Of a DNA stretch of 64,000 nucleotides, positions 35,804-44,305 are shown piece after piece. The first letter of the stretch is position 1; the number at the start of each line of letters is the position of its first letter. The stretch comes from Microbacterium salitolerans. GTDB taxonomy: Bacteria; Actinomycetota; Actinomycetes; Actinomycetales; Microbacteriaceae. The DNA lies in assembly GCF_019720895.1 (NCBI RefSeq), contig NZ_JAHKSH010000005.1:310001-374000 (forward strand), in the 5' to 3' direction. The notes beneath the pieces are model-generated. The model did not search any database. It was not told the DNA's origin and saw only the letters and a list, made by a program, of their open reading frames with translations. A program made the position numbers and the translations under genes.

Positions 35804-38587
35804 ATGCCCGACACGCACGACGAGCACGTCCCAGACGTGTCAGACGTGTCGGATGGCGACCTCGTCCTGCGGTCCCGCTCGGGCGATACGGCGGCATTCG
35901 GTGAGCTCTGGGCGCGTCACTACCGCTCGGGAATCACCGCCGCGCGAGGCGTGACGTCGAGCATCGACTCCGACGATCTCGTGCAGGAGGCCTACGCCAA
36001 GATCTTCCAGACCGTGCAGCGCGGCGGCGGGCCGACGGGCTCGTTCCGCGCGTATCTGTTCACGACGATCCGGCACACGGCGGCGACCTGGGGGCGCTCC
36101 CGCGGCGATGTCGCGATCGACGAGATGGATCACATCCAGGATCCGTCCACGACCGACGACGCCGCCGAGGCCGCGCTCGATCGCGGACTCACCCACACGG
36201 CCTTCCGCAGCCTGCCCACACGCTGGCAGGAAGTGCTCTGGTACACCGAGATCGAGCAGATGAAGCCGCGCGAGGTCGGCCCCCTGCTCGGGATGAAGTC
36301 GGCGGCTGTCTCGCAGCTCGCCGTTCGCGCACGCGAAGGGCTCCGTGAGGCGTGGATCCAGGCGCACCTCGCGTCCGTCGAAGACGGGTCCGAGCATCAG
36401 TGGGTCATCGAGCGCCTCGGCGCGCACACACGCGGAAATGTCGGATCGCGCGACCGCAAGCGACTCGACGCGCACCTCGCCGACTGCGCGCGCTGCACCA
36501 TCGTCGCGTCTGAGGCGAAGGACGTCGGCAGCCGCCTCGCGATGATCCTCCTCCCCCTCGCGATCGGGGTTCCGGCCGCCGGCGCCTACCTCGCGTCCCT
36601 GCAGCGCGGCGAGCAGGCCCTCGTCGCCCTCGCTGTCATGCCTCCCGCCGTCGTCGAGGGAGCCGCCACCGGCGGCGCGGCCGTCGCCGGTGGCGGCGCC
36701 GCACTCGCGGGCGCGGGCGGCGGTGCGAGCGGCGGGTCCTCCGGCGGCGCCTCCTCCGGCGCCGCGTGGACAGTCGGCGGGCTGGTCACGGCGAGCGTGG
36801 CGACGGCTGCCGTCGTCGCAGCTGTGGCGGCAGCGTCGTTCTCGGCGAATCCCTCCGGCCCCTCGGCCGCCGGCGATGCCTTCGGCGGAGCGCCGGTACC
36901 GAACGAGGCGTCGATCGAGGCATCCGACGACCTCAGCGAGAGCACCGAGCCGGACGACGCGCCCGACGACGCGGACGATTCCGAAGACGAGTCGACGGCG
37001 CCCCTCGCGATCACCGGAGCGCACGTGGTCAACGCGCAGTCGCGCACCGTCTCGCTCGCGGTGAGCGGTGAGGCAGGCGCGTCGGTCCTCGTCCGCGTCG
37101 GCGACGGCAGCTCGACGGGCGCCGGCGGCTCGGGCGATCAGCCCGCGATGTCCGTCCTGCGCGCCGTCGGCGGAGCATCGGCCGGGGAATCGACGATCGA
37201 CGGCGGCGGATCCGCCAGCCTCACGTTCTCCCTCACGGCCGACCAGGTGCGCAGCGACGCCTCCGTCTCGGTCGTCTACGACGAATCGGCCGAGGTCCCC
37301 GTCTCCACGACGCTCTCGGCCCTGGGCGTGCGGGACGACCTGCTCCACGCGCTCGAGCCGACGCCCACCCCCAACCCCACGCCGACTCCCGAGCCGACCC
37401 CGGATCCTGAGCCGACGCCCGATCCCGAGCCGACGCCCGAGCTGCCGCAGCCGGATCCGCCGCGCCCCGGCCCGGAGCCCGCCCCCGAGCCTCCGAAGCC
37501 GAGTCCGACGCCCACGCCGACCCCGTCTCCCGCACCTCCGGCGCCCGCCGCTCCCGCCGCGCCGCAGGACGTGGTCACGTCGGTCGACGGCGACAGCGTC
37601 ACGGTCGAGTGGAACGGCGTCGACGACGCCAAGGACTACACGGTCTACCGCGGCAGCGACGAGGAGTTCGACGACGCCGAAGAGATCGACGCGCTCGAAG
37701 AGACCTCGTTCGTCGACGCGAACCTGGAGCCCGGCACGTACCACTACTTCGTCACCGCCACCGGTCCGGGCGGAGAGAGCGACCCGAGCGAGGCCGTCGA
37801 GGCGACGGTGAAGGAGCCGGAATCGGCCCCGTCGCCGACGCCCACTCCAACACCTGCGCCCGAGCCGACACCCACGCCCGACCCCAGTCCCGAGCCGAAG
37901 CCGGAGCCCACGCCGGATCCGACTCCCGATCCCACGCCTGAGCCCGAGTCTGTGACCCCGGACGCTCCGGAGGACGTCGTCGCGGTCGCCGTCGATACGA
38001 GCATCAGCGTCGAGTGGACGCCGGTCGACGACGCCGAGATGTACAACGTGTACCGCGCCGATGGCTCGGCCGGCTTCGGATCCGCACACGTGGTGGCCGA
38101 GGGAACGGCCGAGATCGCCCTCGAGCAGACCGATCTCGCGCCCGGCAGGTACACCTACTTCGTCACGGCGATCGCCGACGAGGAGAGCACGGCGACCGCG
38201 TCCGAGCCAGTGACCATCGAGGAGCCCGCGCCCGAGGCGCTGTTCCCCGAGGGCGCGCCGGCGATCGCGGCGGCCACGCTCGTCGATCCGCCGGGCCTCC
38301 TGGCGAACGACTACGCGCTCGACCTCACTGGTGCGCCCGGTGCGACGCTCAACCTGCGCTTCACGGGCCTGATCGACGGCATCTCCGAGACGACCGACGT
38401 CGACCTGACGCTCGACGAGAGCGGCAGGGCGACGTACACCCTGCGCGTCGGCATCCTCTCGACGGAGAACCCGATCGCCCTCCGCTACATCGGACAGGAT
38501 GACGCTGGCGCCCGCGTCGAGAGCGACGACGTATCGGCCTTCACGATCGGCGACTTCGGCGAGGCGGACGGCCCCGCACCCTCCTGA
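35804..38587 (+). CDS. Membrane-tethered ECF sigma factor fused to zinc-finger, Pro-rich and Fn3 modules
   Basis: 927 residues, far longer than a normal ECF sigma factor (about 190). Region 2 lies at about 18-100 (DSDDLVQEAYAKIF, FRAYLFTTIRHTA) and region 4 at about 134-190 (PREVGPLLGMKSAAVSQLAVRAREGL). A zinc-finger anti-sigma motif H224-x3-C228-x2-C231 follows, then a hydrophobic segment at 245-265, a Gly/Ala-rich stretch and a second hydrophobic segment at about 321-347. The remainder is a Pro-Thr-rich spacer (517-584), Fn3 domain (584-673), second spacer, Fn3 domain (716-805) and a C-terminal beta domain. GAGGAG sets the start. It may sense the envelope and need proteolytic release; whether the C-terminus is outside depends on how many hydrophobic segments span the membrane. 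Confidence 0.85.
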   Translation: MPDTHDEHVPDVSDVSDGDLVLRSRSGDTAAFGELWARHYRSGITAARGVTSSIDSDDLVQEAYAKIFQTVQRGGGPTGSFRAYLFTTIRHTAATWGRSRGDVAIDEMDHIQDPSTTDDAAEAALDRGLTHTAFRSLPTRWQEVLWYTEIEQMKPREVGPLLGMKSAAVSQLAVRAREGLREAWIQAHLASVEDGSEHQWVIERLGAHTRGNVGSRDRKRLDAHLADCARCTIVASEAKDVGSRLAMILLPLAIGVPAAGAYLASLQRGEQALVALAVMPPAVVEGAATGGAAVAGGGAALAGAGGGASGGSSGGASSGAAWTVGGLVTASVATAAVVAAVAAASFSANPSGPSAAGDAFGGAPVPNEASIEASDDLSESTEPDDAPDDADDSEDESTAPLAITGAHVVNAQSRTVSLAVSGEAGASVLVRVGDGSSTGAGGSGDQPAMSVLRAVGGASAGESTIDGGGSASLTFSLTADQVRSDASVSVVYDESAEVPVSTTLSALGVRDDLLHALEPTPTPNPTPTPEPTPDPEPTPDPEPTPELPQPDPPRPGPEPAPEPPKPSPTPTPTPSPAPPAPAAPAAPQDVVTSVDGDSVTVEWNGVDDAKDYTVYRGSDEEFDDAEEIDALEETSFVDANLEPGTYHYFVTATGPGGESDPSEAVEATVKEPESAPSPTPTPTPAPEPTPTPDPSPEPKPEPTPDPTPDPTPEPESVTPDAPEDVVAVAVDTSISVEWTPVDDAEMYNVYRADGSAGFGSAHVVAEGTAEIALEQTDLAPGRYTYFVTAIADEESTATASEPVTIEEPAPEALFPEGAPAIAAATLVDPPGLLANDYALDLTGAPGATLNLRFTGLIDGISETTDVDLTLDESGRATYTLRVGILSTENPIALRYIGQDDAGARVESDDVSAFTIGDFGEADGPAPS

Positions 38588-38760
38588 GGAGATGCGCACT
38601 CCTGAGGATCCGCCCGCCCCGGATCATCATCAATCCAGCACATCTCCTCACGAACGCACTTCTCGCGCAACGCACCCCGCACCCTCCTGAGGAGATGCGC
38701 GCTCCTGAGGATCCGCCTGCCCGGGAGCTTCCTCAATCCGGCACATCTCCTCACGAACGC
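38572..38760. repeat. Two 86-bp imperfect direct repeats at the convergent gene ends
   Basis: Units at 38572-38657 and 38675-38760 start CCCCGCACCCTCCTGAGG and end with CACATCTCCTCACGAACGC, spaced by 103 bp. Each contains an inverted GAGGAGATG/CATCTCCTC pair. Unit 1 covers the sigma-fusion stop codon; unit 2 covers the stop of the glucosidase gene. Confidence 0.65.
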
Positions 38761-40394
38761 GCAGGCACGACCCATGCCGCCGCGTCGGGCGGCAGCAGCC
38801 CCTCCTCGAGGTCCGCGCTGAGGGCGATCGCGTGGCCCTCCGGGAGCGCGAGGGGGTCCTCGCCGAGGTTCGCGAGGACCATCACGTCGCCGTTGCGGAA
38901 CGCCAGGACGTCGTCGCCGGCGCCGTCCATCCATTCGACGTCCCCCGTGCCGAGGCCGTGCTCGCGGCGCAGCCGGAGGATCCGCCGGTAGAGCGACAGC
39001 GTCGACGACGGATCCGCGATCTGCGCGTCGCGCGCGAACGACCCCCAGTGCGGCGGCTGCGGAAGCCACGACTCCCCCGTGTCGTTGAAGCCGTGCGACG
39101 GGCCATCTGCCGTCCAGGGAAGGGGGACGCGGCATCCGTCGCGCCCGTAGGCTTCGCCTTCCGATCGGAAGAAGCGCGGATCCTGGCGCTCGTCATCGGC
39201 GATCTCCGTCACCTCGGGCAACCCGAGCTCCTCGCCCTGATACAGGTAGGAGGATCCGGGGAGGCCGAGCATCACCATCGTCGCCGCACGGCCGCGGCGC
39301 AGAGCGATCACCGGGTCGGGAAGGACCGCGGAGTCGGGTCCGAGAGCGACGGACTGCTCCTCGGCCGGGAGCGCGAGCCGCGACGTGTGGCGCACGACGT
39401 CGTGGTTCGAGAGCACCCAGGTCGACGGCGCCCCGACGGCGCCGAACACCTCGCGCGACTCGTCGATCACTGCGCGCAGACGTTCGGCGTCCCATGGCGT
39501 GCCCAGGTAGTTCATGTTGAACGCCTGATGCATCTCGTCGGGTCGCACCCACAGGGCGACCTGCGCGAGCGTGGGCAGCCAGGCTTCGGCACAGAGCGCG
39601 CGGTCGCCGTCGTAGGAGTCGAGCAGCCGCCGCCAGTCGCGGTAGATCTCGTGAACGCCCTCCTGCGCGAGGTACGGGGCCTCGTTGCCGAGGCCGCCCA
39701 TCGCCCCGGTGCGGGTGGTGTCGTGATCGGGCAGGTCGGGATCCTTCACGAGGCCGTGCGCGACGTCGACGCGGAAGCCGTCGGCGCCACGGTCGAGCCA
39801 GAACCGCAGGATGCTGCGGAACTCCTCCCGCACCTCCTCGTTCTGCCAGTTGAAGTCGGGCTGCGAGCTGTCGAACAGATGCAGGTACCACTGGCCGGGC
39901 GACCCATCCGGATCGACCGTGCGGGTCCACGCGGATCCCCCGAAGAAGGACGGCCAGTTGTTGGGCGGTTCCTCGCCGCGCGGCCCCTTGCCATCGGAGA
40001 AGATGTAGCGCGCGCGCTCGGGGGAACGAGGAGCCGCGGCGAGCGCCTGCTGGAACCACGGATGCTGGTCGCTCGAGTGGTTCGGCACGAGGTCGACGAT
40101 GACGCGGATCCCCCTCTCGTGCGCCGCCGCGAGGAACGCGTCGAAGTCGGCGAGCGTGCCGAACAGCGGGTCGATGTCGCGGTAGTCGCTGATGTCGTAT
40201 CCCGCGTCCTTCTGGGGCGACGGCATGAAGGGCGAGAACCAGACGGCGTCGACGCCGAGGTCGGCGAGGTGGTCGATGCGCGAGAGCGCCCCGGCGAGAT
40301 CGCCGATGCCGTCGCCGTCCGCATCGGCGAACGAGCGCGGGTAGACCTGGTAGATGACGGCGGATCGCCACCACTCGGCACGGGGAGTCGTCAT
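38751..40394 (-). CDS. GH13 alpha-glucosidase, paralog 2 of operon
   Basis: 547-residue cytoplasmic GH13 enzyme (no signal peptide) that would hydrolyse imported alpha-glucosides such as maltose, sucrose-type or isomalto-oligosaccharides. YQVYPRSFADADGDGIGDL is near the start. The nucleophile Asp is in GFRVDVAHG (about 200), the acid Glu in CAEAW (about 265) and the third Asp in LSNHDV (about 330). The ATG at 40394 gives the standard N-terminus. It is the last gene of the alpha-glucoside operon and a close paralog of the gene before it. Confidence 0.88.
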   Translation of the reverse strand: MTTPRAEWWRSAVIYQVYPRSFADADGDGIGDLAGALSRIDHLADLGVDAVWFSPFMPSPQKDAGYDISDYRDIDPLFGTLADFDAFLAAAHERGIRVIVDLVPNHSSDQHPWFQQALAAAPRSPERARYIFSDGKGPRGEEPPNNWPSFFGGSAWTRTVDPDGSPGQWYLHLFDSSQPDFNWQNEEVREEFRSILRFWLDRGADGFRVDVAHGLVKDPDLPDHDTTRTGAMGGLGNEAPYLAQEGVHEIYRDWRRLLDSYDGDRALCAEAWLPTLAQVALWVRPDEMHQAFNMNYLGTPWDAERLRAVIDESREVFGAVGAPSTWVLSNHDVVRHTSRLALPAEEQSVALGPDSAVLPDPVIALRRGRAATMVMLGLPGSSYLYQGEELGLPEVTEIADDERQDPRFFRSEGEAYGRDGCRVPLPWTADGPSHGFNDTGESWLPQPPHWGSFARDAQIADPSSTLSLYRRILRLRREHGLGTGDVEWMDGAGDDVLAFRNGDVMVLANLGEDPLALPEGHAIALSADLEEGLLPPDAAAWVVPARS

Positions 40395-40434
40395 GCGTCG
40401 ATGATCGTGCCCTGCGACGGCGACGCGCAAGCGA

Positions 40435-42150
40435 TCAGCCGCCGTACTTCTCGACGAGGTCGTCGATGTCCGAGGGGACGATCGGCACACCGCCCGTCTC
40501 GGGGCCGATCGGCACGCCGCCCGAGTCGATCCATACGGCCGTATCGGTTGGCAGATGCGCGTCCGCGAGCGGGCCGCTCGCGGCGATCACCTGACCCGAC
40601 GGCAGGGGGAACGGCTGCTCGCCGAAGTTCACCACGACCGTGATGTCGTGGTTGTGGAACGCCAGCACGTCCTCGCCGACATCGTCGATCCACACGAGCA
40701 CGCTGCGACCCAGACGACGGGCGCGCCGCTCGCGCAGGAGCCGCCGATACAGGTTGAGGGTGGATCCCGGATCCGCTCGCTCGACATCGCGCGCGTGCAC
40801 ATCCCACCCCTCCGGCTGGGGCAGCCAGGTCTCGCCGGTCTCGCTGAACCCCGCGGAGGGCGCACCCGCCGTCCACGGGATCGGCACGCGGCAGCCGTCG
40901 CGGCCGTAGCGGCGCCCCTGCGTGCGCGCGAATGTCGGATCCTGTCGCGCCTCGTCCGGGATGTCGACGACCTCAGGCAGCCCCAGCTCCTCGCCCTGGT
41001 ACAGGTACGCGGATCCGGGGAGCGCGAGCATGAGCATCGTCGCCGCGCGCGCCCGGTGCAGGCCCGTCTCGTGCTCGGGGATGCGCGGCGAGCGCGGGCC
41101 GATTCCGTCATCCTGGTCGGGCGGCAGCATCAGTCGCGTCGCGTGGCGGATGACGTCGTGGTTCGACAGCACCCACGTCGCCGGCGCGCCGACGGCGGGG
41201 TACGCGCGCAGCGACTCGGTGATGACGTCGCGCAGGGCCTGCGGATCCCACCCCGTCATGAGGTAGCCGAAGTTGAACGCCTGGTGCATCTCGTCGCGGC
41301 GCACCCACAGCGCCGTCTTGTCCGCCGTCGAGAGCCATGCCTCGGCGCAGAGCACCCGGTCGCCCTCGTACTCGGCCATCACCTGGTGCCACTCGCGGAA
41401 GATGTCGTGCACCTCGGGCTGGCCGCGGTAGGGCGAGAGGTCGTCCCTGCTGCCCATCGGGCCGGAGTTCGATGGCTTCTGGTGGTCGCCCATCTCCTCC
41501 TTCTTGATGAGGCCGTGCGCGACGTCGACACGGAAGCCGTCCACTCCCCTGTCGAGCCAGAACCGCAGGATGTCGAGGAACTCGGCCCGCACCTCCGGGT
41601 TCCGCCAGTTGAAATCGGGCTGCGAGCTGTCGAACAGGTGCAGGTACCACTGGCCGGCGGATCCGTCGGGTTCGGTGATGCGTTCCCACGCGGATCCGCC
41701 GAACTCGCTCTCCCAGTTGTTGGGCGGCAGCTCGCCGTCGGATCCGCGGCCGTCGAGGAAGAGATATCGCTCGCGAGCCGCGGATCCGGGGCCCGCCGCC
41801 AGCGCCTCCTGGAACCAGGCGTGCGCGACCGACGAGTGGTTCGGGACGAGATCGACGATGACGCGGATCCCCCGCTCATGCGCCGCCGCGAGGAACGCGT
41901 CGAAGTCGACGAGCGTGCCGAACAGCGGATCGATGTCGCGGTAGTCGGCAACGTCGTATCCCGCATCGCGCTGCGGAGACCGCATGAAGGGCGAGAACCA
42001 GATCGCATCGACGCCGAGGTCGGCGAGATCGTCGATGCGGGTGAGGGCGCCGGGCAGATCACCGACGCCGTCGCCGTTCGCATCGGCGAACGAACGGGGA
42101 TAGATCTGATAGATGACGGCTTCGCGCCACCACTCGTCGCCCAGTGCCAT
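40435..42150 (-). CDS. GH13 alpha-glucosidase, paralog 1 of operon
   Basis: 571 residues. YQIYPRSFADANGDGVGDL opens the barrel; catalytic residues are in GFRVDVAHG (about 200), CAEAW (about 270) and LSNHDV (about 335). It differs from the neighbouring paralog by a C-terminal tail with two GGVPI motifs. Start at 42150 gives the family N-terminus; a long upstream open frame on this strand lies within the permease gene in another frame and is rejected. The two paralogs probably split linkage or chain-length preferences. Confidence 0.88.
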   Translation of the reverse strand: MALGDEWWREAVIYQIYPRSFADANGDGVGDLPGALTRIDDLADLGVDAIWFSPFMRSPQRDAGYDVADYRDIDPLFGTLVDFDAFLAAAHERGIRVIVDLVPNHSSVAHAWFQEALAAGPGSAARERYLFLDGRGSDGELPPNNWESEFGGSAWERITEPDGSAGQWYLHLFDSSQPDFNWRNPEVRAEFLDILRFWLDRGVDGFRVDVAHGLIKKEEMGDHQKPSNSGPMGSRDDLSPYRGQPEVHDIFREWHQVMAEYEGDRVLCAEAWLSTADKTALWVRRDEMHQAFNFGYLMTGWDPQALRDVITESLRAYPAVGAPATWVLSNHDVIRHATRLMLPPDQDDGIGPRSPRIPEHETGLHRARAATMLMLALPGSAYLYQGEELGLPEVVDIPDEARQDPTFARTQGRRYGRDGCRVPIPWTAGAPSAGFSETGETWLPQPEGWDVHARDVERADPGSTLNLYRRLLRERRARRLGRSVLVWIDDVGEDVLAFHNHDITVVVNFGEQPFPLPSGQVIAASGPLADAHLPTDTAVWIDSGGVPIGPETGGVPIVPSDIDDLVEKYGG

Positions 42151-42239
42151 CGCGGTTGCCCCTTCGTGTCGCGACCGTTGTCCCGATCCTGTCGTCCGAC
42201 AGGACCGGGACGCAAGCCGACGCCGAGGCGTCCGTCGCG

Positions 42240-43169
42240 TCAGCCCTTCGCGGCGCCGGCCAGCAGACCGCGCACGAAGAACCGCTGGAGCAGAAGGAAC
42301 ACGAGCAGCGGGACCGCGATCGCGATGAACGCGCCCGCTGTGAGCAGGTGCCAGTCGCCGCCGCGCTCGCCGACCATCTGCGCCAGCAGCTTCGTGACGG
42401 GCGCCACGGCGCCGTCCGCGAAGATCAGCGCGACGAGCAGGTCGTTCCACACCCAGAGGAACTGGAAGATCGCGAAGGAGGCGATCGCGGGCATCGACAG
42501 CGGCAGCACGATGCGGAAGAAGATCTGCCCGTGGCTCGCGCCGTCGACGCGCGCCGCCTCGATGACGTCGCGCGGGATCTGCGCGATGAAGTTGTGCAGC
42601 AGGAAGATCGCGAGCGGCAGCGCGAAGATCGTGTGCGCGATCCACACCTGCGCGTACCCCGCCGCCCCGAACGCCTGGATCACCGGGAACCCGAAGACCT
42701 CGCCGCGGGAGAACAGCTGCAGCAGCGGGATGAACGCCATCTGGATCGGCACGATCTGCAGTGCGAACACGAACACGAACAGGAGGTTCTTGCCGGGGAA
42801 GTCCATCCAGGCGAACGCGTACGCCGCGAGCGTCGCGATGATGAGCGGGATGATGGCCGCCGGGATCGTGATGGCGAGCGAGTTGACGAACCCCTGCGCC
42901 ATGTTGAACCCGGAGATGCTCGTGGACAGCGCCTCCGAGTAGTTCTCGAGCGTCCACCCCCAGTTCTGGAAGGCGGTCCACCAGCCCGACGTCTGGATCT
43001 CGTTCTGCGGGCGGAACGACGAGATCAGCACGCCGAACGTCGGGAGCGTCCAGACGATCGCGATGATGATCGCGGCGAGCGTCGCCCACCGCGAGGTGAG
43101 GCGCCGCTTCACATCCCGCAGGGCGCGCGGCTTCGCCCCCGCCGTGGTGACAGTGCGCGTTTCGCTCAT
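42240..43169 (-). CDS. Alpha-glucoside-type ABC permease (MalG/AglG-like)
   Basis: 309 residues, six hydrophobic segments. The EAA loop reads EAARVDGASHGQIFFRIVLPLSMPA (about residues 205-230), which contacts the ATPase. It overlaps the partner permease stop by 1 bp. CUT1 family. The operon encodes no ATPase, so a shared MsiK/UgpC-type ATPase encoded elsewhere is expected. Confidence 0.9.
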   Translation of the reverse strand: MSETRTVTTAGAKPRALRDVKRRLTSRWATLAAIIIAIVWTLPTFGVLISSFRPQNEIQTSGWWTAFQNWGWTLENYSEALSTSISGFNMAQGFVNSLAITIPAAIIPLIIATLAAYAFAWMDFPGKNLLFVFVFALQIVPIQMAFIPLLQLFSRGEVFGFPVIQAFGAAGYAQVWIAHTIFALPLAIFLLHNFIAQIPRDVIEAARVDGASHGQIFFRIVLPLSMPAIASFAIFQFLWVWNDLLVALIFADGAVAPVTKLLAQMVGERGGDWHLLTAGAFIAIAVPLLVFLLLQRFFVRGLLAGAAKG

Positions 43170-44302
43170 CACACCGCCTCCCGATGCTTCTTGGTCTGCC
43201 TCGCGTTGTAGATGATCAGCGGGAGCACGAGCAGGAACAGCACGACCGCGTACGCCGCGGCGCGCCCCGCTTCGAACACGCGGAACTGCGAGTACATCTC
43301 GTTGGCGACGACCGACGTGTTGTTGCCGCCGGCCGTCATCGTGCGCACGATGTCGAAGATCTTCATCGACGTCAGGGCGATCGTCGTCAGCACGACGATG
43401 ATCGACGAGCGGATCCCCGGCACGATCACCTGCGTGAAGCGCTCGAACGCGTTCGCTCCGTCGAGCTGCGCCGCCTCGATCTGCTCTGTCGGCACGCCCT
43501 TGATGGCAGCGGACAGCACGACCATCGCGAAGCCCGTGTAGATCCACACGAACACGACGATGAGGAAGAACGTGTTCCAGGGCTCGACCTGCAGGAATCG
43601 CACCGGCTCACCGCCGAGCCACACGATCACCTGATTCAGGAATCCGATCTGCTCGCGGTCGGCGGGACGCGCCGTGTACATGAAGCGCCAGATGATGCTC
43701 GCGCCGACGAACGAGATCGCCATGGGGAGGAAGATCAGCGTCTTGTAGATCTTCTCGCCGCGCGTCTTGTCGATGAAGTAGGCGTACACGAGACCGATCA
43801 CCGTCGAGAACACGGGCGCCACGAGCACCCACACGATCGTGTTGAGGACCGTGCGGATGCCCTGTGGCTGCGTGAAGATCCAGGTGTAGTTGTCGAGTCC
43901 GACGAACTGGCTGCTGCTCGAGTTCATGAACGACTGCACGAACGTCTGGATCACCGGGAAGATCAGGCCGACGACCAGCAGCGCGAGCGCCGGGGCGAGG
44001 AACCCGAACAGCTGGAACAGGTACCCGGGCCCCCGCTTCCCTCGCTGATCGAGCCAGAAGAACAGCACGCCGAGCACGCCGGCGCCGATGATCGCCCACC
44101 ACCAGGACTGCAGGATCCACAGGAGGAGCAGCGGGAGCACCACGCACGCGGCGAGGCGGATGAGGGTGTACACCCGCCCCTGCCGCGGCGCGATCTCGAT
44201 GAAGAAGAGCAGCGCGCCGACGGCGAGAGCGAAGACCCCGATGATGAGCGGGATCTGCGCCCACGGCGACAGATAGCTGAGCCACTCGAGGAAAGCCGCC
44301 AT
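43169..44302 (-). CDS. Alpha-glucoside-type ABC permease (MalF/AglF-like)
   Basis: 377 residues. An N-terminal extension with about three additional hydrophobic segments (residues 1-85) precedes the usual CUT1 permease core; the EAA loop EAAQLDGANAFERFTQVIVPGI is near residue 290. The start lies 3 bp after the binding-protein stop. It pairs with the MalG-like permease to form the channel. Confidence 0.9.
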   Translation of the reverse strand: MAAFLEWLSYLSPWAQIPLIIGVFALAVGALLFFIEIAPRQGRVYTLIRLAACVVLPLLLLWILQSWWWAIIGAGVLGVLFFWLDQRGKRGPGYLFQLFGFLAPALALLVVGLIFPVIQTFVQSFMNSSSSQFVGLDNYTWIFTQPQGIRTVLNTIVWVLVAPVFSTVIGLVYAYFIDKTRGEKIYKTLIFLPMAISFVGASIIWRFMYTARPADREQIGFLNQVIVWLGGEPVRFLQVEPWNTFFLIVVFVWIYTGFAMVVLSAAIKGVPTEQIEAAQLDGANAFERFTQVIVPGIRSSIIVVLTTIALTSMKIFDIVRTMTAGGNNTSVVANEMYSQFRVFEAGRAAAYAVVLFLLVLPLIIYNARQTKKHREAV

Positions 44303-44305
44303 GAC

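Noticed and set aside
35804-38587. Sigma-fusion gene as two genes joined by a frameshift or assembly error
   Set aside because: One frame is continuous, and the zinc finger and hydrophobic segment link the parts as in known membrane-tethered ECF factors. Still worth confirming by reads.
35840-38599. 919-codon minus-strand open frame opposite the sigma-fusion gene
   Set aside because: Repetitive Arg/Gly/Asp translation without domains; the plus strand has sigma regions 2 and 4, a zinc finger and Fn3 domains.
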